DNA from: Microcebus murinus
Lineage: Eukaryota > Chordata > Mammalia > Primates > Cheirogaleidae
Assembly (NCBI RefSeq): GCF_040939455.1
Contig: NC_134113.1
Span: forward strand, 17,346,501 to 17,410,500
Direction: 5' to 3'
Length of the DNA stretch: 64,000 bases
Shown: piece by piece, positions 34,622-46,085 of the stretch
Numbering within the stretch: position 1 is the first letter of the stretch
Layout of the letters: the number at the start of each line of letters is the position of its first letter
Notes under the pieces: generated by a model
What the model saw: the letters and a program-made list of their open reading frames with translations, nothing else
What the model was told of the DNA's origin: nothing
Database searches by the model: none
Made by a program: the position numbers and the translations under genes

Positions 34622-34923
34622 ATCCTAGCACTCTGGGAGGCCAAGGCAGGAGGATTGCTCAAGGTCAGGAGTTTGAAACCAGCCTGAGCAAGAGGGAGAC
34701 CCATCTCTACTAAAAAATAGAAATTAATTGGCCAACTAAAAATATATAGAAAAAATTAGCCAGGCATGGTGGCACATGCCTGTAGTCCCAGCTACTTGGG
34801 AGGCTGAGGCAGGAGGATTGCTTGAGCCCAGGAGTTTGAGGTTGTTGTGAGCGAGGCTGACGCCACGGCACTCACTCTAGCCTGGGCAACAGAGTGAGAC
34901 TCTGTCTCAAAAACAAAAACAAA
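34622..34923 (+). repeat. 5'-truncated Alu with target duplication
   Basis: Begins within 'aatcctagcactctgggagg', so the first about 25-30 bases of the usual Alu head are missing, yet it is flanked by a perfect 16-bp duplication aaattctcaccaagta (34606-34621 and 34924-34939). Linker 'aaattaattggccaactaaa' and right arm 'ggctgacgccacggcact' are lemur-type. Confidence 0.95.
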
Positions 34924-35229
34924 AAATTCTCACCAAGTACTGTCTACACAGTCCTCTCGCCTCTCTGCAGAGGGCTGGCGTGGCCAGTTTTCCCTCCAGT
35001 ATTGGGGCAGACTCCTATTTCTTTGTCCCCAAAGATGAAGCCTCAGGCTTGCACTCAGAAGATGTCGCATACTGTGATGTGTCCTTACGCACTCTGAGTG
35101 AGAGCAGGGTGCTCATGCCACACAAGGGGCGTGGACAATACGACTGGGGAACAGCTGGCTCTCTTCTCTCCCTCTGGGATGCAGACTCTGGCTGTTTGCT
35201 TTGTCCTGCACAAATACGTGGAACCACTG

Positions 35230-35560
35230 CTCACTTTTACCCCCACACACTCTGCTTCTCTCTGCCTTGATCAGGGTACCTTGCTCCACCTTCTTGGCTT
35301 GTCTCTCTCCTGCTCAGCTCACGTGCCACCTCCTCCGAGAAGCCTCCCTTGCAAAGCCGGGTTAAGTGACCCTTCTCACTGTCCCAGAGGATCCTGTGCA
35401 TCTTCCCATCGTTGTGCCCCATTTCAAGTGTGCATTTATGCTTCTGCCCCATTAGACGGTGAGCTCCTGAGGACGGTGGCTGTGTCTGACTCAATATTGC
35501 CACATATATGAGCATATAGAAAGCGCTGAGTAAACGTGGAATACGTAAACAAATGGTTGG
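35230..35560 (+). repeat. L2 LINE 3' end
   Basis: 'ctccgagaagcctcccttgc', 'attagacggtgagctcctga' and 'agaaagcgctgagtaaacgt'. Confidence 0.75.
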
Positions 35561-35589
35561 CTTTAAAGGTTAGCTACGATGTAAATAGA

Positions 35590-35690
35590 TTGATAGAGTC
35601 GGGAGGGTATTCTGGGCAGGAACAAAACTGTGTGCCTGGTACAGAGTAAATTCTCAAAAAACGGTGACTGCTACTGTTATCACTAGTAAT
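35590..35690 (+). repeat. MIR tail fragment
   Basis: 'gtgtgcctggtacagagtaa' and 'tgactgctactgttatcact'. Confidence 0.5.
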
Positions 35691-35699
35691 TCCCAGAGA

Positions 35700-36820
35700 A
35701 ATGGAAAGACTGGCAAGGTCCCCAAAGCTGTGCTTAGGCTGGAAAATCAGGTCCAGAGAGGGTGTGTTTGAGGAAGAGCAGCTCAGCTGTGGAGAGAGCA
35801 CACGGGCCATCCCTGAAGTCCCTGCAGACCCCGACTGGCCTTTGTCGGCACAAGGTGGAGAATCAACTTGCGGGGACTCTGTTACTTTGACCTAAGCCAG
35901 TGTGCGGACAGAAACGCCGGTATTTCTCATTCACTGCAGGAATGATAGCGCCTTCTGCAGTGTGGACCCATTCTTTTCCCTCAGGTAGCCCTTTGGGAGA
36001 GGCCCTAACCTGGGAGAAGCTCACTCAGCATCAGAGGATTGAACTGGAACATCCATATCCTAAGTAGGACGGGAGCTCAAGCACCTCGCTCTGTGTAGAC
36101 GGGGAGAACCTCCCCTCAGCCGGCAGGCCAATATTGTGTGTGTGTGTTTTCTCCTCACTTCGCTTTCTGTGAATATCCATGTTTCTTGCACACTTTCTAG
36201 AGTCTTCCTTTAGGCATAGTAATGCATTAATATGATCTTGATTATAGAGGTCTTGATTGTGCCTTGGAGTCATTTCCAGGGAAGAAAGACCTTGACTTTG
36301 AGTTCCCTGGGGAAACACAGACTTGCAAAAATAATTTCAAACAAGGAAAGAGCTGCAGGAGAGGGATCTTGGGGACCAGAAAGAGAGAGAAGAGGGAAAA
36401 AGAGCGAAGCCGTAGAGGTGGGTGAGATTGAGTAACACTGACTAGACCTACTAGGGGGCCTGGAGACCTGAAGCCTCACTAGGCAGATAAAGGTTCAAGG
36501 GAGGAGACAGATTCCGGGATGCTGTTTTTGCTACAGAATAGGGACTGGGTGGTATGCTAGATTGTCGGTGGAGAGAAAGCTAGAGAAAATCAATGATAAC
36601 CCTTGGGCTGCCCATGCTGAATTCTGCTGCCTCCCAGGGGTGGATGAATTGGTGACAAAAGTAGAAATTTCCAGAAGATATATTTTGCTAAAGCTCCCAG
36701 CATTAGAAATGCTTGCATCTAAAGCAACTATCTTGTTCACATCTCTATCATTGCCCATGAATGCTTTTCCCCCCTGGTGGAAATTGGGAGAGTGAACTGA
36801 AAGAGTGCCAAAAGCAGGGG
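35700..36820. other. Single-copy DNA with a short TG run
   Basis: A (TG)n run of seven units lies at 36136-36149. No exon or repeat family otherwise recognised. Confidence 0.4.
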
Positions 36821-36824
36821 TATA

Positions 36825-37310
36825 ATAAATATTGGCTCTGGGATCAGACAAACCTGGGCTTGAGTTCTCCCCTAATGGCTTAGAGACCATCACCTCTCTG
36901 AGCCTGAAGGACAGGACACTGACAGCTGGTGAGGACGGAATTAACAATGGAAACATTGGAGCACTCACCAGGCACGTGCACTGTCCCGGGTGGTTTACAT
37001 GGACCTTCTATGGAAAGAGCTTGCACAGATGAGGAAACTGAGGCACAGAGCTTTTAGGGGAGTTCCCCAGGGTCACGCAGCTGCACTCCTAACCTCTATC
37101 CTATAGAAGACTGTAGATGACTTACAAATGCTAGTTAACCGTAACTATTTGCCAAGGCCCATTGCAATGCAGGAGGTTTATCTGTGTCACCTCTAATCCT
37201 CACAGCAGTGCCAAGAGGCAGAAGTCATTATCCCCACTTTACAGATTGGGGAATCAAAGAGGCAGCTACAGTGCTGGGAGCAACTGAAGGATTCAAGACT
37301 CCAGATCTCT
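36825..37310. repeat. Cluster of three MIR SINEs
   Basis: Forward copy at about 36825-36960 ('ggctctgggatcagacaaac'); reverse copy 36957-37090 ('acagatgaggaaactgaggc', 'cagggtcacgcagctg'); reverse copy 37140-37310 ('tctaatcctcacagcagtgc', 'tatccccactttacagattg'). Confidence 0.75.
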
Positions 37311-37429
37311 CCATTACTCACAGGCCTTTCTGGGGAAAGATCCAGAAGCTGGATTGAGGACCTCTAGGTTCTAGGTAAGAATTGACTTTCCCTTGTTTAA
37401 CAGGTATGGAGTTTAAGTTTTGCAAGATC

Positions 37430-37575
37430 CCCTCCTCTTCCGGAGAGAAATGGTGATTATGGTTATATGACATTATGAATGTATTCAATGCCACTGAACC
37501 ATACACTTAAAAATGGTTAAGAAGGTCGATTTTATGTAACATGTATTTTAACACAATAAAAACATTGGGAAAAAT
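37430..37575 (+). repeat. L1M 3'-end fragment
   Basis: 'gccactgaaccatacactta', 'aaaatggttaagaaggtcga' and 'ttttatgtaacatgtatttt'. Confidence 0.65.
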
Positions 37576-37759
37576 GTATTTTCCATAACTCCTTTTGCCA
37601 CTCTGAGAGAAAAAATAATTCTAGCTCCGTCTTGACTTTAAAGGGATGGAGAAAAAAAACATGTGTAAATGATGAGGAAAATGGCCTGGCATTTTGAATA
37701 CCCCCCCAAACCTTGGGGACTTTTACATATTTGTGATAACAATGACGATGATGATTTTT

Positions 37760-38085
37760 TTTTTTTTTTTTGAGACAGAGTCTCGCTTGTTGTCCAGGCT
37801 AGAGTGAGTGCTGTGGCATCAGCTAGCTCACAGCAACCTCAAACTCCTGGGCTCAAGGGATCCTCCTGCCTCAGCCTCCCGAGTAGCTGGGACTACAGGC
37901 ATGCGTCACCATGCCCGGCTAATTTATATATATATATTAGTTGGCCAATTAATTTCTTTCTATTTATAGTAGAGACGGGGTCTTGCTCTTGCTCAGGCTG
38001 GTTTCAAACTCCTGACCTCGAGCAATCCGCCTGTCTCGGCCTCCCAGAGTGCTAGGATTACAGGCGTGAGCCACCGCGCCCGGCC
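37760..38085 (-). repeat. Strepsirrhine Alu, reverse
   Basis: Complete dimer in reverse with 'agttggccaattaatttctt' linker and end 'gcgtgagccaccgcgcccgg'. Perfect 16-bp target duplication gacgatgatgattttt at 37744-37759 and 38086-38101. Confidence 0.97.
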
Positions 38086-38359
38086 GACGATGATGATTTT
38101 TAAGTAGCAAAACCCCTTCCTTAGTGTAAAAGAATCAGTGTTCCCAAAAGGCAGAAGCCTGTAGCTAACTACTCCATTATTTGACCTTTGTCTTCTTGAG
38201 CAAAGAATGTGGCTAGTGGCATTTTGCCAAATGTTTCCTGTCCAGCAGTGAACCCTCTCTCACCCAGAGCCTGCTGGGCACTTAGAGCCGTGGTTATCAC
38301 ACTCCAGCGTAAGACTGTCTGGGAGACCTTGATCAAACACAGATTTCTGGAAGACACGT

Positions 38360-38865
38360 GTCCTCCTAAAGACCTGTACATTAATATGTATAGCAGTTTT
38401 ATTCATAAAGGTCATCAACTAGAAATACCCCAAATGTCTATCAACAGGTGAATGAATAGGCCAACTCTGGTACAGCCTGGAATACTTCTCAGTGACAAAA
38501 AAGAACAAACTACTAATCTATATAATAATATGGATGAATCCCAAAAGCATTAGGACATGCAGAAAGAATCAGTTACAAAGCGTGCATCCTGTCTGATAAC
38601 ACTGATACGAAATTCTAGGACAGGCAGACTAATCTATGATGATGGCATGCAGATCAGTGGTTGCCTTGGGCTAGGGGTGTTAGGAGTAGGATTGACTGCA
38701 AAGGGATACATGGAAATATTGGGGGGTGATGGAAAAGTTTTGGGCCTTGATTAGGGTGGTGATTACATGGTTGTATACACTTGTCAAAACTCCTGGAACT
38801 GTAAATTTAGAAAGGGTATATTTTATTGCATGTAAATCACACATTAATAAAGTTGATTTAAAAAC
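38360..38865 (+). repeat. L1M 3' end nested in the MER5A-like element
   Basis: 'atgtctatcaacaggtgaat', 'gatcagtggttgccttgggc', 'actgcaaagggatacatgga' and 'ttgtcaaaactcctggaact' in the correct L1 3' order, ending with 'cacattaataaagttgattt'. Confidence 0.85.
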
Positions 38866-38889
38866 TAAAAAAGCTTTTTTTAAAAAAAC

Positions 38890-39195
38890 AGATTCTGTCC
38901 AACAGTGGCTCATGCCTTGTAACTCTAGCTTTGGAAAGCTCAGGCAGGAGGACCGCTTGAGGCCAGGAGTTTGAGACTAGCCTGGGAAACATAGTGAGAC
39001 TCCATCTCTACGAAAAATTAAAAAAAAAAAAAGCTATGCGTAGTGTCATGCTCCCATAGTCCAGCTACTTAGGAGGCTGAGGTGGGAGGTGTGCTTAAGT
39101 CCAGGAGTTTGAGGCTGCAGTAAACTATGATTGTGCTACTGCACTCCAGTCTGGATGACAGAGCAAGACCCTGTCTCTAAAAATGAAACAAAACA
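38890..39195 (+). repeat. Old Alu (J-like) next to the nested L1
   Basis: Divergent dimer: 'cttgaggccaggagtttgag', 'aggctgaggtgggaggtgtg', 'actgcactccagtctggatg'. It lacks the lemur-type linker, so it is an older insertion. Confidence 0.85.
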
Positions 39196-39739
39196 GATCC
39201 TGAGCTCTACTTCCAAAGATTCTGACTTAGTGGTCTGGGATGAGATCTAGGAAGCTTCATTTTTAATAAAACACCCCATGTGATCCCAATGCATATAGCC
39301 ACAGACCACACTTAGAGAGAATCACTACCTTTGAGGGTTTAAGGAAGACCAAATCCAAGTCCCTAGAAAGAGCTATATCCAATTGATAACCTTTCCCTTC
39401 TTGCACCTGCAAACTTTCGCCTTATCAGTGAACAAATATTGGTTGAACTGTTGAAGATCAGGTATGATATTCAGGCTCTGCAGTAGAAAAATAAGGACTA
39501 TTTCAGACAGACTAGGTGAAGAGGCAGGACTGCTTCATTGAGAGAGGAATGAGTAGTCCGATTACCTTCCTATTGTTTTTTCCTACCTATTTTTTTTTTT
39601 TTTAATTTGGCTCTTAACCTTAAGGGCATAGAATCCTTGGTTTATGATACCCTCTCATCATTGATGTAGGCAAGGCCCTCTTTTGTTTAATTAAGTTATT
39701 TTAACATTAAGAAGTTAAATGTAAAAAACAAACCTTGAG

Positions 39740-40070
39740 GGCCGGGCGCGGTGGCTCACGCCTGTAATCCTAGCACTTTGGGAGGCCGAGGCGGGCGGAT
39801 CGCTCAAGGTCAGGAGTTCGAAACCAGCCTGAGCGAGACCCTGTCTCTACCAAAAATAGAAAGAAATTAATTGACCAACTAAAAATATATATACAAAAAA
39901 TTAGCCGAGCATGGTGGCGCATGCCTGTAGTCCCAGCTACTCGGGAGGCTGAGGCAGTAGGATCGCTGAGCCCAGGAGATTGAGGTTGCTGTGAGCCAGG
40001 CTGACGCCACGGCACTCACTCTAGCCTGGGCAACAAAGTGAGACTCTGTCTCAAAAAAAAAAAAAAAAAA
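39740..40070 (+). repeat. Strepsirrhine Alu
   Basis: Complete dimer starting ggccgggcgcggtggctcac, with linker 'ttaattgaccaactaaaaat' and a long A tail. Perfect target duplication caaaccttgag at 39729-39739 and 40071-40081. Confidence 0.97.
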
Positions 40071-40084
40071 CAAACCTTGAGAAC

Positions 40085-40332
40085 TTTTAAGAAAAAATAG
40101 GTTTACTCTCTAACTTCATGGTAGGAAAATATTTTTCTTAAACAAGCCACAAAAAGGATCAACCATAAACAAGAAGTTTGATAATTTTGGTTACTTTAAA
40201 ATTAAGAGTTTTATTCATTAAAGAACATCTTAAAGAAAGTGAAAACATAATCTACAATCTAAGAGAAGAAATTCGCAACACACATATCTGACAGAGGATT
40301 AATATTAAAAATACGTAAAGAACTCCAATATG
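40085..40332 (+). repeat. L1 ORF2 3' fragment (degenerate)
   Basis: 'taaagaacatcttaaagaaa', 'cacacatatctgacagagga' and 'aatacgtaaagaactcc' follow the L1 ORF2 C-terminal order. Frame not maintained. Confidence 0.7.
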
Positions 40333-40334
40333 TG

Positions 40335-41410
40335 GATGTTCAATTTGTATGTCCAACTGCCTACTTGACATCTTCATCTGACATCTTTAAACTTTAAAAC
40401 TGTGCTCCTGATATCAACCCACTCGAAACCTGCTCTCTCACCATCTTTCTCACCAGTTAATGGCAATCTCATCATTACTTGGACAGGCAAAAAATCTTGG
40501 CATCATCCTTAAATCTTTTCTTGCCTTCACATTCCACATTTATCAGAAAATCCTATTGGCTCTTCAAAATATACTCAACTACTTCTCGCCACCTCCACGG
40601 ATACCACCCGATCCAACCAGCTGTCCTCTCTCCCCTGGACTATTGCAACAGACTCCCCGATGGCCCCCTGCAGCGCCTCGTCCCTCCAGAACCTATTCTC
40701 AACGCAGCAAGCAGCCAAACCGACCCTTTTAAAACACAAGTCAGGGGGGAAATGGGCATTTATTGAAACCTTAAAATCTGTACCCCCATAATATGCCAAA
40801 AAAAAAAAATTAAAAAAAAAAAAGTATTACTGTAGATATTTCAGTACTACAGCTTCTCAACTCACTCAGAGGAAAATCCAGTCTTGACACTGATCTACAA
40901 GGGCTACACGATCTTATCCTCACCTCGCTGGTCTTATTTCTGACCATTTGCTCTGTTTACCCTGTGCCAACCACGCCGGCTTTCTTGCTATCTTGAACAG
41001 TCCAAACATGTTCCCGCCTTAGGGTCTTTGCACTTGCTGTTCCTTTTGCTAGAAAGCTCTTCCCTCACATATCTGCATGCCTCCGTCCCTGACCCCCTTC
41101 CAGTCTTTCTCCAAAGTCCACTTTTCAGTGAGTCTTCCCTGACCATTCAAATAGCAAACTGGGAGCCCTTCCTGTATGACTGCACTTCCCTTCCCATTTC
41201 CAATTTTATTTATCTTTATAGAACTTAACTGCCATTTGGAATCATATATTACACTTTTGAAAAGACATGTCTATCGACTCTCTCCCTTGAATAGAATATA
41301 AGTTCTAAGAGGGCAGCAAATTTTGTCTTGTTCTTTGTTGTGTTCCCAGTGCCTGGCGTGTAATAAGTGCTCAAATTTTGTTGACTAAATGGATGGATGA
41401 ATTAACTAAT
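40335..41410 (+). repeat. Long L2-type LINE copy
   Basis: Ordered landmarks: 'gtccaactgcctacttgaca', 'tggactattgcaacagactc', 'ttagggtctttgcacttgct' and 'cctggcgtgtaataagtgct'. The segment around 40745-40860 is replaced by an A-rich insertion. Non-coding. Confidence 0.75.
40748..40833 (+). mobile_element. Very short 5'-truncated L1 tail (probable strepsirrhine type)
   Basis: 'ccttaaaatctgtaccccca' then 'taatatgcc' and two A runs resembles the extreme 3' end of lemur-lineage L1 elements as I recall it. It lies inside an L2 copy. Family assignment is inference. Confidence 0.5.
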
Positions 41411-41429
41411 TAATACAATCTGCTACAAC

Positions 41430-42240
41430 CTACCTTTGTCTTGCCTCATTTCCCAATATCTCCTGGAACACATCCTAATCACTCTGACTGCTTACCTGGC
41501 CTTTGCATATGCTCTTTCCTATGTCTTTCTTTTGGCTTAACAAACTCCTATGCAACCATCAAGACCCAGATCAAACATCACCTCCTCTGGGCAGCCTTCC
41601 CTCACTCCTCCAGACAGTATGAGCCACTCTGTTCTCCAAAGTCTCACAGCTTCCTGGTAGATCTCTCTATTGTGCTAAGCTTCACACAGTCATCTTTCAC
41701 TTCCGGGTAAGCCCCAGTGACTTGTGTCTAAGTCATATCTGTATTTTCAGCCCAATCCCTGCCTCTTCTTCTGTCTCCCTCTATGCCCCACCCCCACCCC
41801 ACTGCCTCGCTCTGCTTTTTGAACTTGGGCAGGCCACATCCCACCTCAAGGCCTTTGCATGAGCTCTATGTAGAATGCTCTTTACATACACATACACGCA
41901 CTTCACCTGCTAGATGCCATGCCTAATGTCTGATTCAGTCTTTGGGCCTTAGCTTAAATATCACCTCGTCAGGGAGGTCTTCCCTAATCTCCTAGGCTAG
42001 GTTAAATGGGATATTTGATATACTCATGCTATCCTCCATTTTCCTCTTTAACATGTGTTACTATTAGAATTACATACTAATTTGTGTAATTATGTGTTTC
42101 ACGTCTGCTTCTCCCACCAGCCTAAGATCCAGGAGACCTTAATTCTCCTGTACCTTACTATGTTCCAACACCTGGCACAGTGACTGGCACATAGCAGGTG
42201 TCAAAAATTAGGTGTTGAATGAATTAGCAGGTAGATGCAT
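41430..42240 (+). repeat. Two further L2 3' fragments
   Basis: First part 41430-41725: 'tcacctcctctgggcagcct' and 'atagatctctctattgtgct'-like pattern. Second part 41800-42240: 'ctcaaggcctttgcatgagc', 'tatcacctcgtcagggaggt' and 'ctggcacatagcaggtgtca'. Confidence 0.65.
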
Positions 42241-42244
42241 GGAT

Positions 42245-42950
42245 AAATGATAATTTGTCTCTAATTTACATTTTTGGGTGAATAATGTGTTTGTTAGGGT
42301 GGCTTTGGCTGGGTTCCTTCTCATCTCTCTACTCTCCCTCTCCTTGAACTTGATGACTGCATCAGCTTATTACTATATTTTCTTTCACCCAGCCTTGTGA
42401 TTGCTGCATGATTTCATCTAAAGTGATTGCTGGTATAAAGGAAGAATTAGTTTGGACTATGATCCATTCCTGATAATACCCTGCAGGGGACATTTTCTTG
42501 AGTAGGAGACAACAAAATCTTAGAGACAAAATCCTATTATGCATAGGGTTGTTATTAGGCAACCAGATACCCTCTGACCCCATGGCTGGACACAAGACAG
42601 GTAGGAATTACGCCTATGGGAGAAAGTCAAACCTTGTCAGATTCTTATGCCCCAGTCATCCAAGCATGCAGTGTCTCAAAAATATTTCAGTCAAATCCTC
42701 TAATCTCGAATAACACTCATTTTATGAGCAAGAGCCCATTTCTAACATCCATTAGGTTGTTAGCCACAAATTTTGCCAGTAAAAACCCACCCACTTCTGC
42801 TATTTTCTGTGCTAATTAGTAAGACACCTGGTGTTGATCAGTGATATGGAAAACAGAAGAGTTTGCAGCAGGTGTCTTGAGTTGTGACCCTTCTGATCTA
42901 GTGCTAATTAATCACACCTGGAGTGTGCATCTGTACCTGGCTTCATCAGC
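42245..42950. other. Single-copy non-coding DNA
   Basis: No repeat or exon recognised. Confidence 0.4.
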
Positions 42951-42952
42951 TG

Positions 42953-43278
42953 AGCTACTGTAACAGATTACCATAGACTGAGCGGCTTAAACAGCAAACA
43001 TTTATATCTCACAGTTCTGGAGGCTGGGAAGATCCAGATGCTGGCAGAGTTGGTGTCTGACTTGCTTTCTAACTCGCAGATGGCCACTTTTCTCCTTGTG
43101 TCCTCACATGCCGGAAAGAGAGCAAACTACCTCTGTGACCTCTTCTCATAAGGGCACTGATCCCATTCATGGGGGCTCCACCCTCAGGACCTCCAAAGTC
43201 CCTGAATACCATCACATCAGAGATTAGAATTCAACATATAAATTTTAGGGGGACACGAGCATTTGGTCAGCAGCACTA
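42953..43278 (-). mobile_element. MLT1-like LTR, reverse
   Basis: 'gctactgtaacagattacca', 'cagttctggaggctgggaag', 'ataagggcactgatcccatt', 'attcaacatataaattttag' and 'ggggacacgagcatttggtc'. No internal genes. Confidence 0.85.
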
Positions 43279-43339
43279 GCACATACATGCATATCACACC
43301 ATCTACTAAGTATCTTATAGATTACAGACCCTATAACAC

Positions 43340-43790
43340 CGAAGCTTTTTTTTTTTAACCTGTGGTCCACAGACCTCCCCGCCTCAGGGAGTCCATGCAT
43401 AGAATTGAGGGGGTCTGTGATTTTGGGTGGGGAAAAATTGCATCTCTATTTTCATTGACTTCACTATTTGCAAAACCTGTGACTTTGTCATCAACGGAAG
43501 TCAGATATTTTCTTCTCCCATTACAGCTGCTGTATACATCTTGAAATATCATTGACACTCATTGCCTCTTCTAGATTATTGGCCCAACTGATCCATCTTT
43601 AATTATATTACAGTGCCACAATAATTTCTATATTGCTCTATCATATATTAATATGTCATGTCTGTTTCATAATAGTTTGATAAGTATGTTTCAGTAAAAT
43701 TGGTTTCCTTTGCAATCCCATGTATTTTATTTTAGGCATTCATAAACATTCATCTAAGAAGGGGTCCACAGCACAAAAAAAGAGTATCTG
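43340..43790 (-). mobile_element. hAT (Charlie-type) DNA transposon remnant
   Basis: 'tttaacctgtggtccacaga' near one end and 'aagaaggggtccacagcaca' near the other are partly complementary, and 'ttggtttcctttgcaatccc' plus 'atgtattttattttaggcat' match a common non-autonomous MER element. No transposase ORF. Orientation uncertain. Confidence 0.5.
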
Positions 43791-44319
43791 ACATGCCCGA
43801 GAAGCCTCTGGACCCACAGGCTGGGCCTCTAACACACTGCTTTCCTTCTCAGCTTCCGGATTGAGAATCTGCAGTACAGTGTCTAACATTCTGGCCAACC
43901 AGCAACACCCGATATTCTAGTGGCTTAAAATCATTCTCCAAAAATCACACTATCTGTTGGGCTCGATGGGAAGCAGACTCAGTTTGAGATTTGCGTGCAG
44001 GAAGTTCACCGGGGACTATGCAAACCTGTCCTGCAGGAGCAGCCAAGGAGGCAGGATTGGGCAGAGGGAGAAGCTGGGCTGTGCTGCAATCACAGAGAGG
44101 CCTCAGCCCATCAGATGTGGCTGGGCCAGGGAAGGTGGTGTCCTGGGGTGAGCCAGGGCTCTGCGGGGACTCGGCTGTTAGCCGCCAGCTACCAGCATAC
44201 CCAGCAACTGGGAAAATACGTGCTTTTGTCCTGGAGGGGTTCTGGGCAGCACAGCGTGACATCCACCATGACGCCTGCCCCACACTGCGTCCCGCCATGA
44301 CTCACTCGCCTACACCAGC

Positions 44320-44415
44320 TCTCTCCACGCCTCACAACCGCTCTGCAGGGGATGCTTACCACCCCGTTCTACACCTGAGAAACAGAAGTTCGGAGGAGGA
44401 AGGTGATCCATCCGC
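44320..44415 (-). repeat. MIR fragment
   Basis: 'cacaaccgctctgcagggga' and 'acacctgagaaacagaagtt'. Confidence 0.5.
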
Positions 44416-44439
44416 AAAGCACAGCCGGAGGGGCCTGCC

Positions 44440-45270
44440 TGGGTGGCTCTGGGGTCTGCGGAGGTCCAGGGCGCGCCCTTTCGCTTCTCCCCGCTGCGAA
44501 CTGCCTGCCGTCAGCGCCGCAGGACACTTCCCTTAAGTCTGAGGCTTCAGGTGACATAACCGATCAGTTTTCGAAATTGGAATCGGTGAACCAATGAACG
44601 CCTCTATTTCCACTCAAGTTCTACTTCCTGTTTCTGATGAGAGCAGCTCCCTCCTAGGGTCCCCAGCCCTGGTGCCACTCAGCCACCAAGTTGTGTCTGC
44701 CCCGTCCTCCTCGCTCTCAGCCCTCACCTGCCTTCACGTCTGTTCCCTTCTTCCCTTTCCACGGCCTCCGCCACATCCACCTTTAGAGCCTTCCGGTGGC
44801 TGCTGGTGCCTCGTGCTCGGTGCCCCTCCTCCCCTCCCTGTCCCCACCGGCCAGACGGACACGCCTCACGCCCAGCTCTGATCATACCTGACTCGAGCTC
44901 CCCATCACCCCCCAAATCAAGGCAGGAGCCCCGCCTCCATCGCCACCCCTCGCCTGCTGCACGTGCTCTGCTCAGGCTCCCGCTGAACCAGGTGACTCGT
45001 CCCGTGCCCCGAGTTTGCCCCGATCTCCCCTTTGTCAGAAACGTCCTTCCTGCTCCCTGTGGCACTGCATGCCCTCCCGTGCATAGGCGCAATCATTCAG
45101 TTCACAAAGACTTGCTGCGCGCTTGTCACCTGCCGGATGCCGCGAGGAGAGAACAACGGACGGCGAACCAGGCGCTACAGGGCTTTCTTTGCCCAGTACT
45201 GGGAAAGGCAGGCTGCGAACAAATCAATCGGCACGAGCCTCACAGATCCAGGTGATTGCTATGAAAGACG
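44440..45270. promoter_or_regulatory. Small CpG-rich region away from any known promoter
   Basis: CpGs cluster at 44455-44525 and again at 44770-45240. It holds a 12-bp perfect palindrome agggcgcgccct (44468-44479). Part of 44600-45250 may derive from old L2/MIR-type sequence, so the CpGs may simply be undecayed repeat CpGs. No exon is evident. Confidence 0.35.
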
Positions 45271-45679
45271 TAGAACGTGTTGACACAGTTCTGCTGAGCT
45301 TCCTGTGCCGGGACTGGATGACAGCCGGGCAAACTGAGGAGCCCCTCGGAGTGTTGGCGCCGCCTATGGCTCCTCTGTTTAGTCCAGTGAGCCACACCGA
45401 GCGCTGTTTTCAGCCTCTGCCCCAATGTGGATGGGTTGAGAATACTGAGTGCTGGGGAAGTCCCCTGGGACATGGAGAGCCACCCATGGCCTGTCTGAGA
45501 TCAGGGAGAAGCCCAGGTTAGGGGGGCCAGGGAAGAACATTCCAGCAGGTGTGCAGGCCTGGACACAGCCCAGAGCTGGGAGGAGCAGAAGGAGCCCTGA
45601 GCCTGAGCCGAGTGGCCAGGAGGGTGAGATGAGGCAGGACGAGGGGCAAGGCCAGACCTGCGGCTCATAGAGCAGCCCG

Positions 45680-45800
45680 TGGACCTGCAGTGCCGCTCGA
45701 TACGCTAAGGGACCTTGGCCCTACCTCAGGCCCACTGCATCTGAATCTGCATTTTAATAAGATCCCAGGTGATTCCTATGCACATTAAAACTGTGGCCAG
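45680..45800 (+). mobile_element. MER5A-like fragment
   Basis: 'ctgcatctgaatctgcattt' and 'taataagatcccaggtgatt'. Confidence 0.6.
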
Positions 45801-45829
45801 GACTAGGCCATTGAGGGCCTTGTGGGCCA

Positions 45830-46070
45830 AGAAAAGGAATTTGAAATTATTTCTCCCTTTTTTTCAAGGTCAATGCCAAGTACTTATTCCTCTCAGGAGC
45901 CTGTCTTGATCCTCATAAGCTGTTGGAATTTACATCCTTGTAGGTGATTAAAACGCACTTGGCCCAATTACTGACCTCCTTGAGGTCAGGGAGTATGTCT
46001 TAGTCATCTTAGTATTAATAATTTCCAAGTCCCCTTGCAGCATCTTGCCCATAGTGGGTAAATTATCAGG
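45830..46070 (+). repeat. L2 LINE 3' fragment
   Basis: 'ctccttgaggtcagggagta' and 'gcatcttgcccatagtgggt' just before a young Alu. Confidence 0.6.
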
Positions 46071-46085
46071 AAAAAAACAAAAACA

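Larger units (their letters stand above)
38285..39335 (+). mobile_element. MER5A-like hAT element split by L1 and Alu insertions
   Basis: The left part (38285-38355) has 'gtggttatcacactccagcg' and 'gatcaaacacagatttctgg'. The right part (39198-39335) resumes with 'cctgagctctacttccaaag', 'gacttagtggtctgggatga' and 'accacacttagagagaatca'. Between them lie an L1M 3' end and an Alu. The order fits one MER5A-like copy. Confidence 0.65.
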
